Shown here: positions 8,226-17,323 of the stretch, piece by piece
How positions within the stretch are numbered: position 1 is the first letter of the stretch
Layout of the letters: the number at the start of each line of letters is the position of its first letter
Source: Kribbella capetownensis
GTDB lineage: Bacteria; Actinomycetota; Actinomycetes; Propionibacteriales; Kribbellaceae
Assembly: GCF_004331485.1 (NCBI RefSeq)
Contig: NZ_SJKD01000002.1
Coordinates: forward strand, 558,001 to 622,000
Direction: 5' to 3'
Length of the DNA stretch: 64,000 bases
Translations under genes and position numbers: made by a program
Notes under the pieces: model-generated
What the model saw: only the letters and a program-made list of their open reading frames with translations
Databases searched by the model: none
Told to the model about the DNA's origin: nothing

Positions 8226-11138
8226 TCAGTCTTCGGGCGAGGCAACCAGTTGGTGAGCGATCCGCGCTGCTTCGACGCGACTCGAGACGCCTAGCTTGCG
8301 CAGGATGTGTGAGACGTGAATGCTGGTGGTCTTGATGCTGATCGTGAGCTCGGCCGCGATCTCCCGATTTGTGTTGCCGCGGGCAAGCAACCGCAGTACG
8401 TCGCGTTCGCGCGCCGTGAGACCGAGGACGTCGTCCTGACCGCTGAGCGCGGGGTGATCCGCGAGGTCGAGGTGAGCCAGCTGCGCGAGCACCTCGAGCT
8501 CGTTCAGCAGCGGCCGCGCGCCGAGCCTGCTCGCAACCAGGTGTGCTTCGCGGGCGGGGACTGCCGCCTCCGCTCGCGAAGCGCCGGCGGCGACGAGCGC
8601 CTCGGCGTGCCGCCAGCGGCAGTAGGCGGCAGGGTACGGGCGCTCCAGCTGATCCCAGGCTGTGCTCGCCGCCGCCCACAGCGCGGGTTGGGAGCAGCCC
8701 TCAACGCGGGAGTGCTCGGCTTCGGCGACGGCGAGCCAGCCGGCCGCGTCCAGTGTCACCGCGGCCACCTCGGCAGCCGAGTGGCGGGCGCGTTCGAGCA
8801 GCTGCTGCGCGCGACGGCGCACATCCTCGACAGCCGCTGTGTCGCGGCGGATCGCCGCAAGCTGCGCACGGTCCGTCTCGGCTTGGATGGCGAGAGCGCA
8901 AAGCCTCGGCTCGCGGATCGTCACGTCGCCCGTCGCATCGAGCCGCAGCGCGGCATCGAGCACACTCGCCGCGTCCTCGGGCCGCCGCTCCCACAAGGCG
9001 AGCTCCGCGACGAGGCAGGAGTACGCCGCCGTCAACTGCGGCTCGAGCACCGCCTGCCCGGCCGCTTCCAGGTGCTGATGGGCGACGGCAAGCTCGCCAC
9101 GCCTGAGCCCCAGCTCGGCGCGGATCATGTGCACGCCCTCAGGCCGAAAGCTGCTGGTCAGGTGGAGCGCCGCGTCGAGCATCTCCTCGGCGCGAGCCCA
9201 GTCGCCCAAACCGAGGAGCGCCTCTGCCGCGTTGGACGCGATCACCATGCCGCTGCTTCGCTCGTACCCGTACCGGCGAGACTTGGCGACACCCTCGAGC
9301 GCGTCCTCGGCCGCCTCGCGCAGCCGTCCGCCGATCAGGTGCACGTCCGAGAGCAACACGTACGTTCGCAGCTCCTCGACCACCGCGCCATGCGCCAGCG
9401 CGCGCCGGCGGGTGTCCAGGAGGCATTCGATGCCCTCGTCTCCGCGTCCGAGGAATTGAAGGTCCAGACCGAGGATCGCGAGCGCCCGCAGGGCAGGTAG
9501 GTCGTCGCCGATCGCAGCGGCGACCGCCAACGCCTGCTCACAGACGGCGCGCGACTCGACCGGCCGCCAGGACAGGCTCAGCGCGTTGGCGAGTGCCGAC
9601 AGGACGCGGGCTCGCTCCGGCGAGGGCGGCTGCTCCGGAACGAGCTCGACCGCCCGTTCGAACGCTGCCCGGGCGCCGTCCCGATCGCCGATCGGGAGGA
9701 GGTAGGTGCCGAGCCGTTCGTACATCAGCCCGAGTTCCGCGTCGTCATCAGCCAGCGAGATCGCCTGTTGCAGGAGCTCCGGAGCCCGTTGGCCGGCGCC
9801 GGCGAAGTACGCGACCTCGGCCGTCCGGGCCAGTACCGCGCCGAGGTCGTGCCCGGCCGCGGACTCGGGATCGTCGACCTGCTCCCACAGCTCGAGCGCG
9901 CGGTCGAAGTGCTGGAGTGCCTCCGCCGGCCCGGAGACGGCGAGCGCTGCGTCGATCGACGATCGGAGTGCCTCCACAGGCCTCCCGGCCGCCGACCAGT
10001 GGAGCGCCAACTCAGCCGCTGTCGGACCAGCGGCGAGACCGGGCTCCGCGCGCAGCGCACGCGCGAGACGCTCGTGCAGTTCCTCCCGCTCGCCCGGCAG
10101 GAGAGTCGCATAGACGGCCTCGGCCAGAAGCGAGTGCCGGAACCGGAAGGAGCTCGCCGTCTGATCAGGCACGAGTACGTCGTACTCGACTGTCTCGCGC
10201 AGTGCCTCGACGAGTCGTTCCTCGGGCAAGCCTGCGACCGCGGCGAGGAGCCGGTACGGGACGTCACGGCCAGCGACGGCGGCGATGCGGAGGAGCGCGC
10301 GGCTCTCACCGTCGAGGCCGTCGAGTCGCTGCAGCAGTACGTCGCGAAGTACCCGGGGAAGCGTCTGCTCGCCACGGACTGCAGCCGCTAGGAGCTCCTC
10401 GGCGAAGAACGGATTCCCCTGCGAGCGTTCGTAGATCTCGTTCGCCAGCTCCACCGGGACCGGCGCGGTCCCCGCGAGCAGTTGTGCAACCTCATCACGC
10501 TCCAGCGGCTCCAACGCCAGCGCAGTCGCCGCCCGCGCGCGCAAGAGTTCCCCGACGAGGCGTCGCAGGGAGCTGTCCGGCGCGAGCTCGTCGCTGCGGT
10601 ACGTCGCGACCAGCAGCAGCCTCCGCTCACGCGCCGCATGTGCAAGGAAGGACACGAGATCCAGCGTTGATCGGTCGGCCCAGTGCAGATCCTCGACGAC
10701 CAGGACGACCGGCGCTTCGGCGCCGAGGTGCTCGAGCAGGGTGAGCGTCTCCTCGAACAGCCGGAGCCGCGAGTCAGGACCACCGAAAGCTGCAGGCGTC
10801 TGCGGCTCCGTCAGCTCCGGGACGAGCCGCGACAACTCCGGCAGCGAGCAACCAGAGACGGCCGGTGATCCCCGCAGCGGCCACAGCGCCTCGACGAGGG
10901 GGAGATAGGACATGCCGCTACCGACGAGATCGATGCAGCGTCCCCGCAGTACGGTTGCACCCGCCCGCTGCGCCCGACCGCCCAGCTCGGACACGAGTCG
11001 GGTTTTGCCGATGCCGGCTTCACCCTCGACCAGCACAGTGGAGCCACGAGCGCGTGCCGCGGCCGCGAGCGTCGCATCGAGGCGTTGCAGCGCGTCGGCC
11101 CGCCCCACGAACCTCGGCCACGCCGGTCCTGGCTCCAT
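8226..11138 (-). CDS. LuxR-family regulator with AAA/STAND ATPase (LAL/MalT type)
   Basis: A 970-residue protein starting MEPGPAWPRFVGRADALQRL. Walker A is GEAGIGKT at residues 39-46 and Walker B is LVVEDLHWAD. A long alpha-helical (TPR-like) middle follows, then a C-terminal LuxR helix-turn-helix (LTARERDVLRLLARGNTNRE...). LAL regulators bind a ligand and ATP, oligomerise and activate adjacent pathways. The start was chosen at ATG 11138, because the frame upstream is antisense to a methyltransferase gene. Its stop lies 4 bp from the convergent PhyH stop. A second LAL regulator lies at 25163-28147. Confidence 0.9.
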   Translation of the reverse strand: MEPGPAWPRFVGRADALQRLDATLAAAARARGSTVLVEGEAGIGKTRLVSELGGRAQRAGATVLRGRCIDLVGSGMSYLPLVEALWPLRGSPAVSGCSLPELSRLVPELTEPQTPAAFGGPDSRLRLFEETLTLLEHLGAEAPVVLVVEDLHWADRSTLDLVSFLAHAARERRLLLVATYRSDELAPDSSLRRLVGELLRARAATALALEPLERDEVAQLLAGTAPVPVELANEIYERSQGNPFFAEELLAAAVRGEQTLPRVLRDVLLQRLDGLDGESRALLRIAAVAGRDVPYRLLAAVAGLPEERLVEALRETVEYDVLVPDQTASSFRFRHSLLAEAVYATLLPGEREELHERLARALRAEPGLAAGPTAAELALHWSAAGRPVEALRSSIDAALAVSGPAEALQHFDRALELWEQVDDPESAAGHDLGAVLARTAEVAYFAGAGQRAPELLQQAISLADDDAELGLMYERLGTYLLPIGDRDGARAAFERAVELVPEQPPSPERARVLSALANALSLSWRPVESRAVCEQALAVAAAIGDDLPALRALAILGLDLQFLGRGDEGIECLLDTRRRALAHGAVVEELRTYVLLSDVHLIGGRLREAAEDALEGVAKSRRYGYERSSGMVIASNAAEALLGLGDWARAEEMLDAALHLTSSFRPEGVHMIRAELGLRRGELAVAHQHLEAAGQAVLEPQLTAAYSCLVAELALWERRPEDAASVLDAALRLDATGDVTIREPRLCALAIQAETDRAQLAAIRRDTAAVEDVRRRAQQLLERARHSAAEVAAVTLDAAGWLAVAEAEHSRVEGCSQPALWAAASTAWDQLERPYPAAYCRWRHAEALVAAGASRAEAAVPAREAHLVASRLGARPLLNELEVLAQLAHLDLADHPALSGQDDVLGLTARERDVLRLLARGNTNREIAAELTISIKTTSIHVSHILRKLGVSSRVEAARIAHQLVASPED

Positions 11139-11264
11139 GTCTAGTTCGAGTATGCGCCCGGGATAGGACGTCGGTGGCCGGGAAGTAGGACGGACCTCCC
11201 GATGGTGCGGGCCTCGGCTGAGGGCCAGCATCGGAGGCGGGACGAGCCAGGCCGGGGAGGGGCG

Positions 11265-12092
11265 ATGACTACACAGCAGCAGGTTCGGGATGCGATGCAG
11301 TTCGTCAACGAGCAGGACGCCGCGACAGTCGAGCGCTTCATCGAACGGCTCGAGCTTCGCGGCAAGGATCCGACGTTCGTGGCCTACCGCGAGGCGTACG
11401 TCGACGCGATGGACCTGCCGCCGACGGCCAGGGTCGTCGAAGTCGGGTGCGGTACGGGCGTCGTGTCCCGCGCGATCGCCTCGCGCGATGGATTCGCCGG
11501 CACAGTGACGGGGGTCGATCAGAGCCGGGATTTCATCGCGGTCGCGCAGAGGCTCGCGGCGAACGAAGGCGTTGGCGACCGAGTGGAGTTCGCGGTCGGT
11601 GACGCGCACAAGCTCGACCTGCCGAGCGCGAGTTTCGACGCCGCCATCGCCCACACTCTCGTCAGCCACGTCCGCGATCCACTCGCGGTACTCAAGCAGA
11701 TGGCGCGCGTCATTCGCCCCGACGGCATCGTTGCCGTCTTCGACGGCGACTACGCGTCCCTCACCTTCGACTGCGCTGATCGGGACCTCGGCAAGGCTGT
11801 CGAAGGCGCGCTGGAGGCGATGATCATGAGCTCGTCCCGAGTCATGCGCGAGCTCCCGCGCCTGCTGCCGCAGGCCGGACTCCGACTCCTTGTCACGCAG
11901 GCGAACGTGTACGCGGAGATCGGCACGAGCACGTTCATGCTCAACCTGGCCGAGACCTACGCGCCGCTGATCGCCACGCAGGGCCTCCTGCCCGCAGCCC
12001 AGGTCGACGAGTGGCTCGCGCACCAACGCCGTTCCGCCGCCGACGGCACCTTCTTCGCCGCCTGCAACTACTACGCCTACCTCGCCCGCTAA
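11265..12092 (+). CDS. SAM-dependent methyltransferase (class I)
   Basis: A 275-residue Rossmann-fold methyltransferase. Motif I is VVEVGCGTGVVSRAI, the acid at the end of strand 2 is in GTVTGVDQSRD, motif II is VEFAVGDAHKLDLP, and the post-motif is ARVIRPDGIVAVFD. This is the ubiE-like Methyltransf_11/25 type with an unknown small-molecule acceptor. The ATG at 11265 has a strong upstream GGGGAGGGG. It is divergent from the LAL regulator gene (126 bp between starts) and may be its target. Confidence 0.88.
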   Translation: MTTQQQVRDAMQFVNEQDAATVERFIERLELRGKDPTFVAYREAYVDAMDLPPTARVVEVGCGTGVVSRAIASRDGFAGTVTGVDQSRDFIAVAQRLAANEGVGDRVEFAVGDAHKLDLPSASFDAAIAHTLVSHVRDPLAVLKQMARVIRPDGIVAVFDGDYASLTFDCADRDLGKAVEGALEAMIMSSSRVMRELPRLLPQAGLRLLVTQANVYAEIGTSTFMLNLAETYAPLIATQGLLPAAQVDEWLAHQRRSAADGTFFAACNYYAYLAR

Positions 12093-12102
12093 GCTCCGGC
12101 GG

Positions 12103-12340
12103 GTGGAGGATCCCGAGGTCGCGGCCTGGTTGGGACAGTTGCAGGAAGAGTCGTTCGACCGGGGTGCTCACGGAGGGGCCGGCTGAGGTGCTGGCCACTG
12201 TTCCGGACGAAGTGTGGGAGCTGACGCGGCGCCGCAACGACGGCGGCAGCGTGGAATGGGCGACGGCGTGGTTGCGGATGACTCCGCAACGGCTGTTGAG
12301 CTTCGCCGAGGTCGCCTGGCGGGAGTCCGGTAGTTCCTGA
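12103..12340 (+). pseudogene. Short, probably frameshifted hypothetical gene
   Basis: A GTG at 12103 starts the frame VEDPEVAAWLGQLQEESFDR, which stops at 12186. A different frame then reads VLTEGPAEVLATVPDEVWELTRRRNDGGS and on to WATAWLRMTPQRLLSFAEVAW, ending at 12340. Both parts have coding-like composition and join at about 12160, so one small gene (about 75 residues) has probably shifted frame there. Alternatively the real gene starts at GTG 12164. No family is recognised. Confidence 0.35.
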
Positions 12341-12487
12341 CCACCTTGGTGCATCCGCAAGGTCGACGTACGAGAACGCCTTTGATCGTGGTGGTCGAGG
12401 CGGTCCGACGCCGTTCGTCTCACCTTCAATGCGTCGAGCCACCCTCATACCGTTGAAGGTGCTCGAACTCGAAGGGAGCACCCGGAC

Positions 12488-12712
12488 ATGACGATCTTCA
12501 TCCCCGGCAACACCGCCGTCGAGAACACCCGCACCCTGGCCCAGTCGGCGCTGCCCAACGCCCCGGTCGTTACCGACGAACCCCGCACCGGCGTTGAGAT
12601 CCGCGCCCGGGCCGGAGCCCTCCTCCGCACCGCCGCCCAGCGCCAGCAACGCCTGGCCGACCGGATCGACCCTAGTCTTGGTGTCCGGCCGGTTCGGGGA
12701 GCACGTTGGTGA
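12488..12712 (+). CDS. Small hypothetical protein
   Basis: A 74-residue protein starting MTIFIPGNTAVENTRTLAQS. GC-rich third positions run throughout and GAAGGGAGC precedes the ATG. It is Ala/Arg-rich and helical at 38-62, with no membrane segment or known domain. The last 13 codons overlap the 3' end of the convergent ClC gene by 41 bp. The C-terminus may therefore have been extended by loss of an earlier stop. Confidence 0.5.
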   Translation: MTIFIPGNTAVENTRTLAQSALPNAPVVTDEPRTGVEIRARAGALLRTAAQRQQRLADRIDPSLGVRPVRGARW

Positions 12713-14027
12713 GGACGAAGGCGACGGCTACGGCGACGATGACCTGTGGCGTCACCGATATGCCGTCGGTGCCGAGCAGCAGGGTGGCCAGCAGGGTGGA
12801 GGTCAACGGCAACCGCAGCATCGCGGCACACATCGCTCCGATCCCCATCCCGATCGCCGGCGCCAGGCTCATGCCGGGCAGGCCCGCCGCGGCGATCCCC
12901 AGTACGGCACCGATGAACATGGAGGGGAAGACCGGCCCGCCCCGGAACGCGCTCAGCGAGAGGCCGTACGCGAGCAACTTGCAAACGCCGAGCAGGATCA
13001 GCACCCCGACCGAATAGTCTGTGGCGCCTTTGACGAGCGCGGGCAGCGCGTCCTGGCCGGAGAACAGCACCTGAGTGAAACTGTTGCCGGAGATCAGCTG
13101 GTAGGCCATGGCGATCAGGCCGATGAGAAGGCCGAGAGCCGCCGTCACCAAGACCCGATTCAGGTGTACGACCGGACGCAGCGACAGCCCGATCGAGCGG
13201 ATCACCCAGCCCAGCAAGGCCCCAGCCGCTCCCATCGCCAGAGCCCAGGCCATCGTGGCCAGCGTCGGATCCACAGCCGGCGGCACCGACGGGAGGGCCA
13301 GCGAGAAGCTGCCGAGTCCCGTCCAGTTGTCCAGACCGACGAAGACCAGAGCGCCGACGCCGGAGGCCAGCAGACCCGGCAGCGCGATCAAGCTCAGCGT
13401 CGCGCCTCCGATGCCGGCGACCTCCATGATCAGGAACGCACCGAGCACGGGGGAGCCGAGCAGCGTGCTGATCGCCGCGAAGCTGCCGGCCGACGCCATG
13501 ATCGTGAGCGCCATCGGTGGCGCGTCCTTCTTGACCAGATGGACGGTGAGCGCCGCGAGGCCGCCACCGATGGCAATGAGGGGAGCCTCAGGCCCGAGGA
13601 CGGCGCCGAAACTGAGTGTGGCCAAGGCAGCCAGGATGATGCCGAACAGCTCCTTGTCAGCCGCCGGACCTCCACCGGTCTTGAACCCGAACGCGGGTGA
13701 GTGCCCTCCGTTGCCGGGCAGATACCGAACGGTCAACCCGGTCAGCAATCCGCACAGCACCAACCAGGGCACCGGCCACCACGCGGGTGTACCGCCGCTG
13801 AAGATCTGCTGCGGAAGATCGTCGAACACGGCCTGCTGGATCGTGCTGACCAGAGCCAGGAAACCGTACGCGATGGCCGAGATCGGAATACCGAGGATCG
13901 CGGCGAGCAACAGCGCCGCAACGTACGGCTTCGAACGGATGACCGCGGTCGGGTCCATCGCCGGTGGACCGCCCGCCGGCCGCTCAGCCGTGCGTGCTGC
14001 GGCCGCTGGGCGCCGCGAGTCGGTCAT
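12672..14027 (-). CDS. ClC-type chloride channel/antiporter
   Basis: A 451-residue polytopic membrane protein with the ClC selectivity-filter segments: GNGGHSPAF, then FGAVLGPEAPLIAIGGG (in place of the GREGP of E. coli ClC), GSPVLGAFLIMEVAG, and FRGGPVFPSMFIGAVLG (GxFxP type). The Pro-Glu-Ala variant of the second motif keeps the gating glutamate. It should move chloride, possibly in exchange for protons. It lies 81 bp downstream of a 56-residue membrane protein on the same strand, so the two may form an operon. Confidence 0.93.
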   Translation of the reverse strand: MTDSRRPAAAARTAERPAGGPPAMDPTAVIRSKPYVAALLLAAILGIPISAIAYGFLALVSTIQQAVFDDLPQQIFSGGTPAWWPVPWLVLCGLLTGLTVRYLPGNGGHSPAFGFKTGGGPAADKELFGIILAALATLSFGAVLGPEAPLIAIGGGLAALTVHLVKKDAPPMALTIMASAGSFAAISTLLGSPVLGAFLIMEVAGIGGATLSLIALPGLLASGVGALVFVGLDNWTGLGSFSLALPSVPPAVDPTLATMAWALAMGAAGALLGWVIRSIGLSLRPVVHLNRVLVTAALGLLIGLIAMAYQLISGNSFTQVLFSGQDALPALVKGATDYSVGVLILLGVCKLLAYGLSLSAFRGGPVFPSMFIGAVLGIAAAGLPGMSLAPAIGMGIGAMCAAMLRLPLTSTLLATLLLGTDGISVTPQVIVAVAVAFVLTNVLPEPAGHQD

Positions 14028-14108
14028 GCCTCACTATCCGTGGACGAGGCGCCCGGCCACATCGTCCCGGCCGGATGATCGTTCACCGCGGCGCCAGCGG
14101 TACGACGG

Positions 14109-14279
14109 TCAGCGGCGTCCCCACCGACGCCCGGCCCCGACACCGGCGAGGTGCAGCGCGATGCACAGCAGGCCGGCCATCAGCAGCGTCTGTGGCGTGA
14201 ACGCATCACTCACACTGGCGTCGGCCCAGTCCAGGATGAGTGCCAGCCCAAAGATCACAGCGGCGATGATCGCGAACAT
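14109..14279 (-). CDS. Small two-helix membrane protein upstream of ClC
   Basis: A 56-residue protein with two hydrophobic segments: MFAIIAAVIFGLALIL (1-16) and TLLMAGLLCIALHLAGV (about 31-47), then a basic tail GRRWGRR that predicts a cytoplasmic C-terminus. The ATG at 14279 follows a textbook AAGGAG. The ClC gene begins 81 bp downstream. Such small proteins occur widely in actinobacteria without assigned function; a role with the channel is only inferred from position. Confidence 0.75.
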   Translation of the reverse strand: MFAIIAAVIFGLALILDWADASVSDAFTPQTLLMAGLLCIALHLAGVGAGRRWGRR

Positions 14280-14345
14280 TGAGTGCTCCTTCGAACGATC
14301 GGGCGGAAGTAGCCATCAAGTACCCATCGGCCAACCGCGGCAGAA

Positions 14346-14362
14346 TCACCCCACGCGGGGGA
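14346..14362. promoter_or_regulatory. Near-palindrome TCACCC-N5-GGGGGA upstream of sulfatase
   Basis: One mismatch from the TCACCC-N5-GGGTGA repeat seen at 4197 and 19333, lying 58 bp before the sulfatase start and 67 bp before the divergent small membrane gene. Weak alone, but supported by the recurrence. Confidence 0.3.
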
Positions 14363-14419
14363 TGTGACGCGTGCGGCGTTCGGCTGGGGTGGTTGGACAT
14401 TCATGCGAGGGGGCGACCG

Positions 14420-16771
14420 ATGGCGCTGAACGAGTACGAAGCCGGTAGCGGATTCACCGGCACGATCGGCAGGACGGCGGACGAATCGACGCCCGCGTGG
14501 CCGAAGCCCACGCGTGCCGCGCCAGGTGCACCCAACGTGCTGATGGTCGTACTCGACGACACCGGCTTCGGCCAGCTGAGCTGTTACGGCAGCCCGATCG
14601 CGACGCCGAACTTCGACAGTCTGGCCGCCGGCGGGCTGCGCTACAACAACATGCACACCACGGCGCTGTGCTCGCCGAGCCGTTCGTGCATCGTCTCCGG
14701 ACGCAACCACCACAGCAACGGGATGGCGTGCATCACCGAGTTCGCCACCGGCTATCCCGGGTACAACGGCGTGGTCCCGTTCGAGAACGGGTTCCTCTCG
14801 GAGATGCTGCTCGGGCAGGGATACAACACGTTCATGGTCGGCAAGTGGCACCTCACTCCGAGCAACCAGGAGACTGCCGCCGGACCGTACGACCGTTGGC
14901 CGCTGTCGCGCGGCTTCGAGCGGTTCTACGGCTTCCTCGGCGGCGACACCAGCCAGTGGTACCCCGACCTGGTGTACGACAACCACCAGGTCGAGCCGCC
15001 GGCGACGCCGGAGCAGGGCTACCACCTCACCGAGGACCTGGTGGACCGGTCGATCCAGTTCGTCGTCGACGCGAAGCAGGTCGATCCGGACAAGCCCTTC
15101 TACCTGCATCTGTGCTTCGGCGCGACCCACGCGCCGCACCACGCCCCGAAGGAGTGGGCCGACAGGTACGCCGGCCAGTTCGACGACGGCTGGGACGCGT
15201 ACCGGGAGCGGGTGTTCGCCGAGCAGAAGGCGCTGGGGATCGTCCCCGAAGACGCGGAGCTGTCTCGTCACGATCCCGACGTACCCGACTGGGAGTCCCT
15301 GCCTGAACCCGCTCGGCGCCTGTACAGCCGGATGATGGAGGTCTTCGCCGGCTTCCTCAGCCATGCCGACCACCACCTGGGCCGGCTGCTGGAGTTCCTC
15401 CGCGAGCAGGGCGAGCTCGACAACACCATCGTCATGGTGATCTCCGACAACGGCGCCAGTGCCGAGGGCGGCCCGACCGGTACCACCAACGAGGCACAGT
15501 TCTTCAACAACGCGCAGGAGTCGCTCGAGGACAGCCTCGCGGTCATCGACGAGATCGGCGGTCCCAAGCACTTCAACCACTATCCGTGGGGCTGGACGTG
15601 GGCCGGAAACACGCCGTTCCGCCGGTGGAAGCGCGAGACCTACCGTGGCGGGAGCTCCGACCCGTTCATCGTCAGTTGGCTCCAGGGCATCCGGGCCCGG
15701 GGCGAAGTACGAACGCAGTACGCGCACATCATCGACATGGTGCCCACCGTCCTCGATGCGCTCGGCCTCGAGCCGCCGGCCACGATCCGGGGCATCACGC
15801 AGTCGCCGCTGCAGGGGGTGAGCTTCGCGCACACGTTCGACGACGCGGACGCACCGACCAAGCGCCACACGCAGTACTTCGAAATGCTCGGTCACCGCTC
15901 GATCTACCACGACGGTTGGCGAGCTGTCTGCCCGTGGCCCGGCCCTTCGTTCACCGAGGCCGGAGCAGGTTTCGGCCAACCCATCTCGGCGGACAAGCTC
16001 ACCGAGCTCGACGCGACGGGCTGGGAGCTGTACCACGTGGCCGAGGACTTCGCCGAGAACCATGACGTCGCGAGCGAGCACCGCGACAAGCTCATCGCAC
16101 TCATCGGCATGTGGTACGCCGAGGCAGGCAAGTACGGCGTACTCCCCGTGGACGGAAGCGGCGTCGCGCGGCTCCTCGTCGAGAAGCCGCAGGCCGCCGT
16201 ACCGCGGGACTCCTACGTCTACCGTCCTGACACCCAGTCGATCCCGTTCAGCGCCGGCCCGCGGGTGCTGAACCGGCCGCACAGCATCACCGCCGATGTG
16301 GACCTGCCCGAGGACGGCGCCGAAGGAGTCCTGCTGAGCCAGGGCACGGCGGCCGGCGGATACTCGCTGTTCATCAAGGATCGCAAGCTGCATTACGTGC
16401 ACAACTACGTCGGCCGCGGCCTGTACAAGGTGTCGACACCGGACGTGCTTCCTGCCGGTCCGCACAAGCTGCGTTTCGAGTTCGAGCCGACCGGAAAACC
16501 GGATATGGCCAACGGCCGCGGAACACCAGGACTGATGCAGCTCTACGTCGACGGCACCCTCGTCGCCGACGCCGAGGCACCAGTGACCACACCCTTCATC
16601 CTCAACCCCGGCGCCCTGACCTGCGGCGCCAATCCCGGCTCCCCGGTGACCCCGGACTACCCGTCCCCGTTCCGCTTCACCGGCACCCTCCGCACCGTCA
16701 CCATCGACGTCTCCGGCGACCTCATCACCGACACCGAAAGCGAACTCCGCGCAGCCATGGCCCGCCAGTAA
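14420..16771 (+). CDS. Type I arylsulfatase
   Basis: A 783-residue alkaline-phosphatase-superfamily sulfatase. VVLDDTGFGQL (metal-binding DD at 46-47) is followed by the formylglycine signature CSPSR at 84-88 within TALCSPSRSCIVSGR, with downstream GKWHL and ISDNGASAEGG metal and substrate motifs. The last 150 residues form a beta-rich domain. Activity requires conversion of Cys84 to formylglycine, and no formylglycine-generating enzyme gene lies in this window. There is no signal peptide, so it is probably cytoplasmic. The start at ATG 14420 follows GAGGGGGCG; the longer frame upstream lacks a Shine-Dalgarno. Confidence 0.93.
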   Translation: MALNEYEAGSGFTGTIGRTADESTPAWPKPTRAAPGAPNVLMVVLDDTGFGQLSCYGSPIATPNFDSLAAGGLRYNNMHTTALCSPSRSCIVSGRNHHSNGMACITEFATGYPGYNGVVPFENGFLSEMLLGQGYNTFMVGKWHLTPSNQETAAGPYDRWPLSRGFERFYGFLGGDTSQWYPDLVYDNHQVEPPATPEQGYHLTEDLVDRSIQFVVDAKQVDPDKPFYLHLCFGATHAPHHAPKEWADRYAGQFDDGWDAYRERVFAEQKALGIVPEDAELSRHDPDVPDWESLPEPARRLYSRMMEVFAGFLSHADHHLGRLLEFLREQGELDNTIVMVISDNGASAEGGPTGTTNEAQFFNNAQESLEDSLAVIDEIGGPKHFNHYPWGWTWAGNTPFRRWKRETYRGGSSDPFIVSWLQGIRARGEVRTQYAHIIDMVPTVLDALGLEPPATIRGITQSPLQGVSFAHTFDDADAPTKRHTQYFEMLGHRSIYHDGWRAVCPWPGPSFTEAGAGFGQPISADKLTELDATGWELYHVAEDFAENHDVASEHRDKLIALIGMWYAEAGKYGVLPVDGSGVARLLVEKPQAAVPRDSYVYRPDTQSIPFSAGPRVLNRPHSITADVDLPEDGAEGVLLSQGTAAGGYSLFIKDRKLHYVHNYVGRGLYKVSTPDVLPAGPHKLRFEFEPTGKPDMANGRGTPGLMQLYVDGTLVADAEAPVTTPFILNPGALTCGANPGSPVTPDYPSPFRFTGTLRTVTIDVSGDLITDTESELRAAMARQ

Positions 16772-16804
16772 ATGGGGTCGCCGGACCGGGCTGGTGCTGG
16801 CTGG

Positions 16805-17260
16805 TCACGCTGGTGCCTCGGCGAATGCGACCGCGTTGATCGTCGCTGGGTCGGTCTCGGCGAGCTGTTGAAGAAGGGCGCGGGCTGTCTCGACCTGGGT
16901 CGCGTCGAAGAGGCTGAACACCCGACCGGCAGCCGTGGCGATCCGGTCACGGACGGACGTGTAGCGCTCGGATCCTGCGGGGGAGAGCTGGAGTAGTCCG
17001 TCGCGGTCCTCGATGAGTCCGCCTGCGGCGAGGCGCGGGAGCAGCGCGTCGGCCCTCGGCTCGTCGTACCCGCTGGTGGACAGCAGCTCTTTGACAGTGG
17101 TCGTCGGGACAATGCCACGCAGACCGAGGGCGTTGAGCGTGAACCACGCGCCGGGCTCGAGGTCTTCCTCGGTGAGAATCCGGGTCAGTGGACCGCGCAG
17201 GTTGCGCTCGGCCAGCGCCATCGCGGTGCCGAATGGGAGTGTCGGTGCGTTCACCGTCAT
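16805..17260 (-). CDS. MarR-like winged-helix protein
   Basis: A 151-residue protein. The core fits a winged helix: helices FNALGLRG and TTTVKELLSTSGYDEPRADALLPRL, then a wing, GGLIEDRDGLLQLSPAGSERY. The C-terminal helices probably form a dimer interface. The ATG at 17260 follows TAGGAAGGACC. It is divergent from a true MarR gene, with two matching operators in the 63-bp gap, so the pair is probably co-regulated. It could be a co-regulator rather than a direct repressor. Confidence 0.7.
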   Translation of the reverse strand: MTVNAPTLPFGTAMALAERNLRGPLTRILTEEDLEPGAWFTLNALGLRGIVPTTTVKELLSTSGYDEPRADALLPRLAAGGLIEDRDGLLQLSPAGSERYTSVRDRIATAAGRVFSLFDATQVETARALLQQLAETDPATINAVAFAEAPA

Positions 17261-17276
17261 GGTCCTTCCTAAGATA

Positions 17277-17321
17277 GACAGGTAACTGTCCACACCGTAG
17301 TCAAAAGACAGGAGACTGTCT
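17277..17321. promoter_or_regulatory. Two MarR-type operators, consensus AGACAG-N4-CTGTCT
   Basis: Site 1 is GACAG-GTAA-CTGTC (17277-17290). Site 2 is AGACAG-GAGA-CTGTCT (17306-17321). Their centres are 30 bp apart, about three helical turns. Site 2 covers the marR Shine-Dalgarno (AGGAG) and ends 2 bp before its ATG. Site 1 sits 16 bp before the divergent gene's ATG. The placement fits autorepression of both genes. Confidence 0.75.
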
Positions 17322-17323
17322 AT

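Noticed and set aside
8226..12026. Longer form of the first LAL regulator (1266 codons)
   Set aside because: The extra 296 codons are antisense to the methyltransferase gene and lack the family's N-terminal pattern; FVGRADAL begins 9 residues after ATG 11138.
12672..14367. Plus-strand frames opposite the ClC channel gene (12594-13700, 13108-14367)
   Set aside because: Shadow frames; the minus strand carries all ClC motifs.
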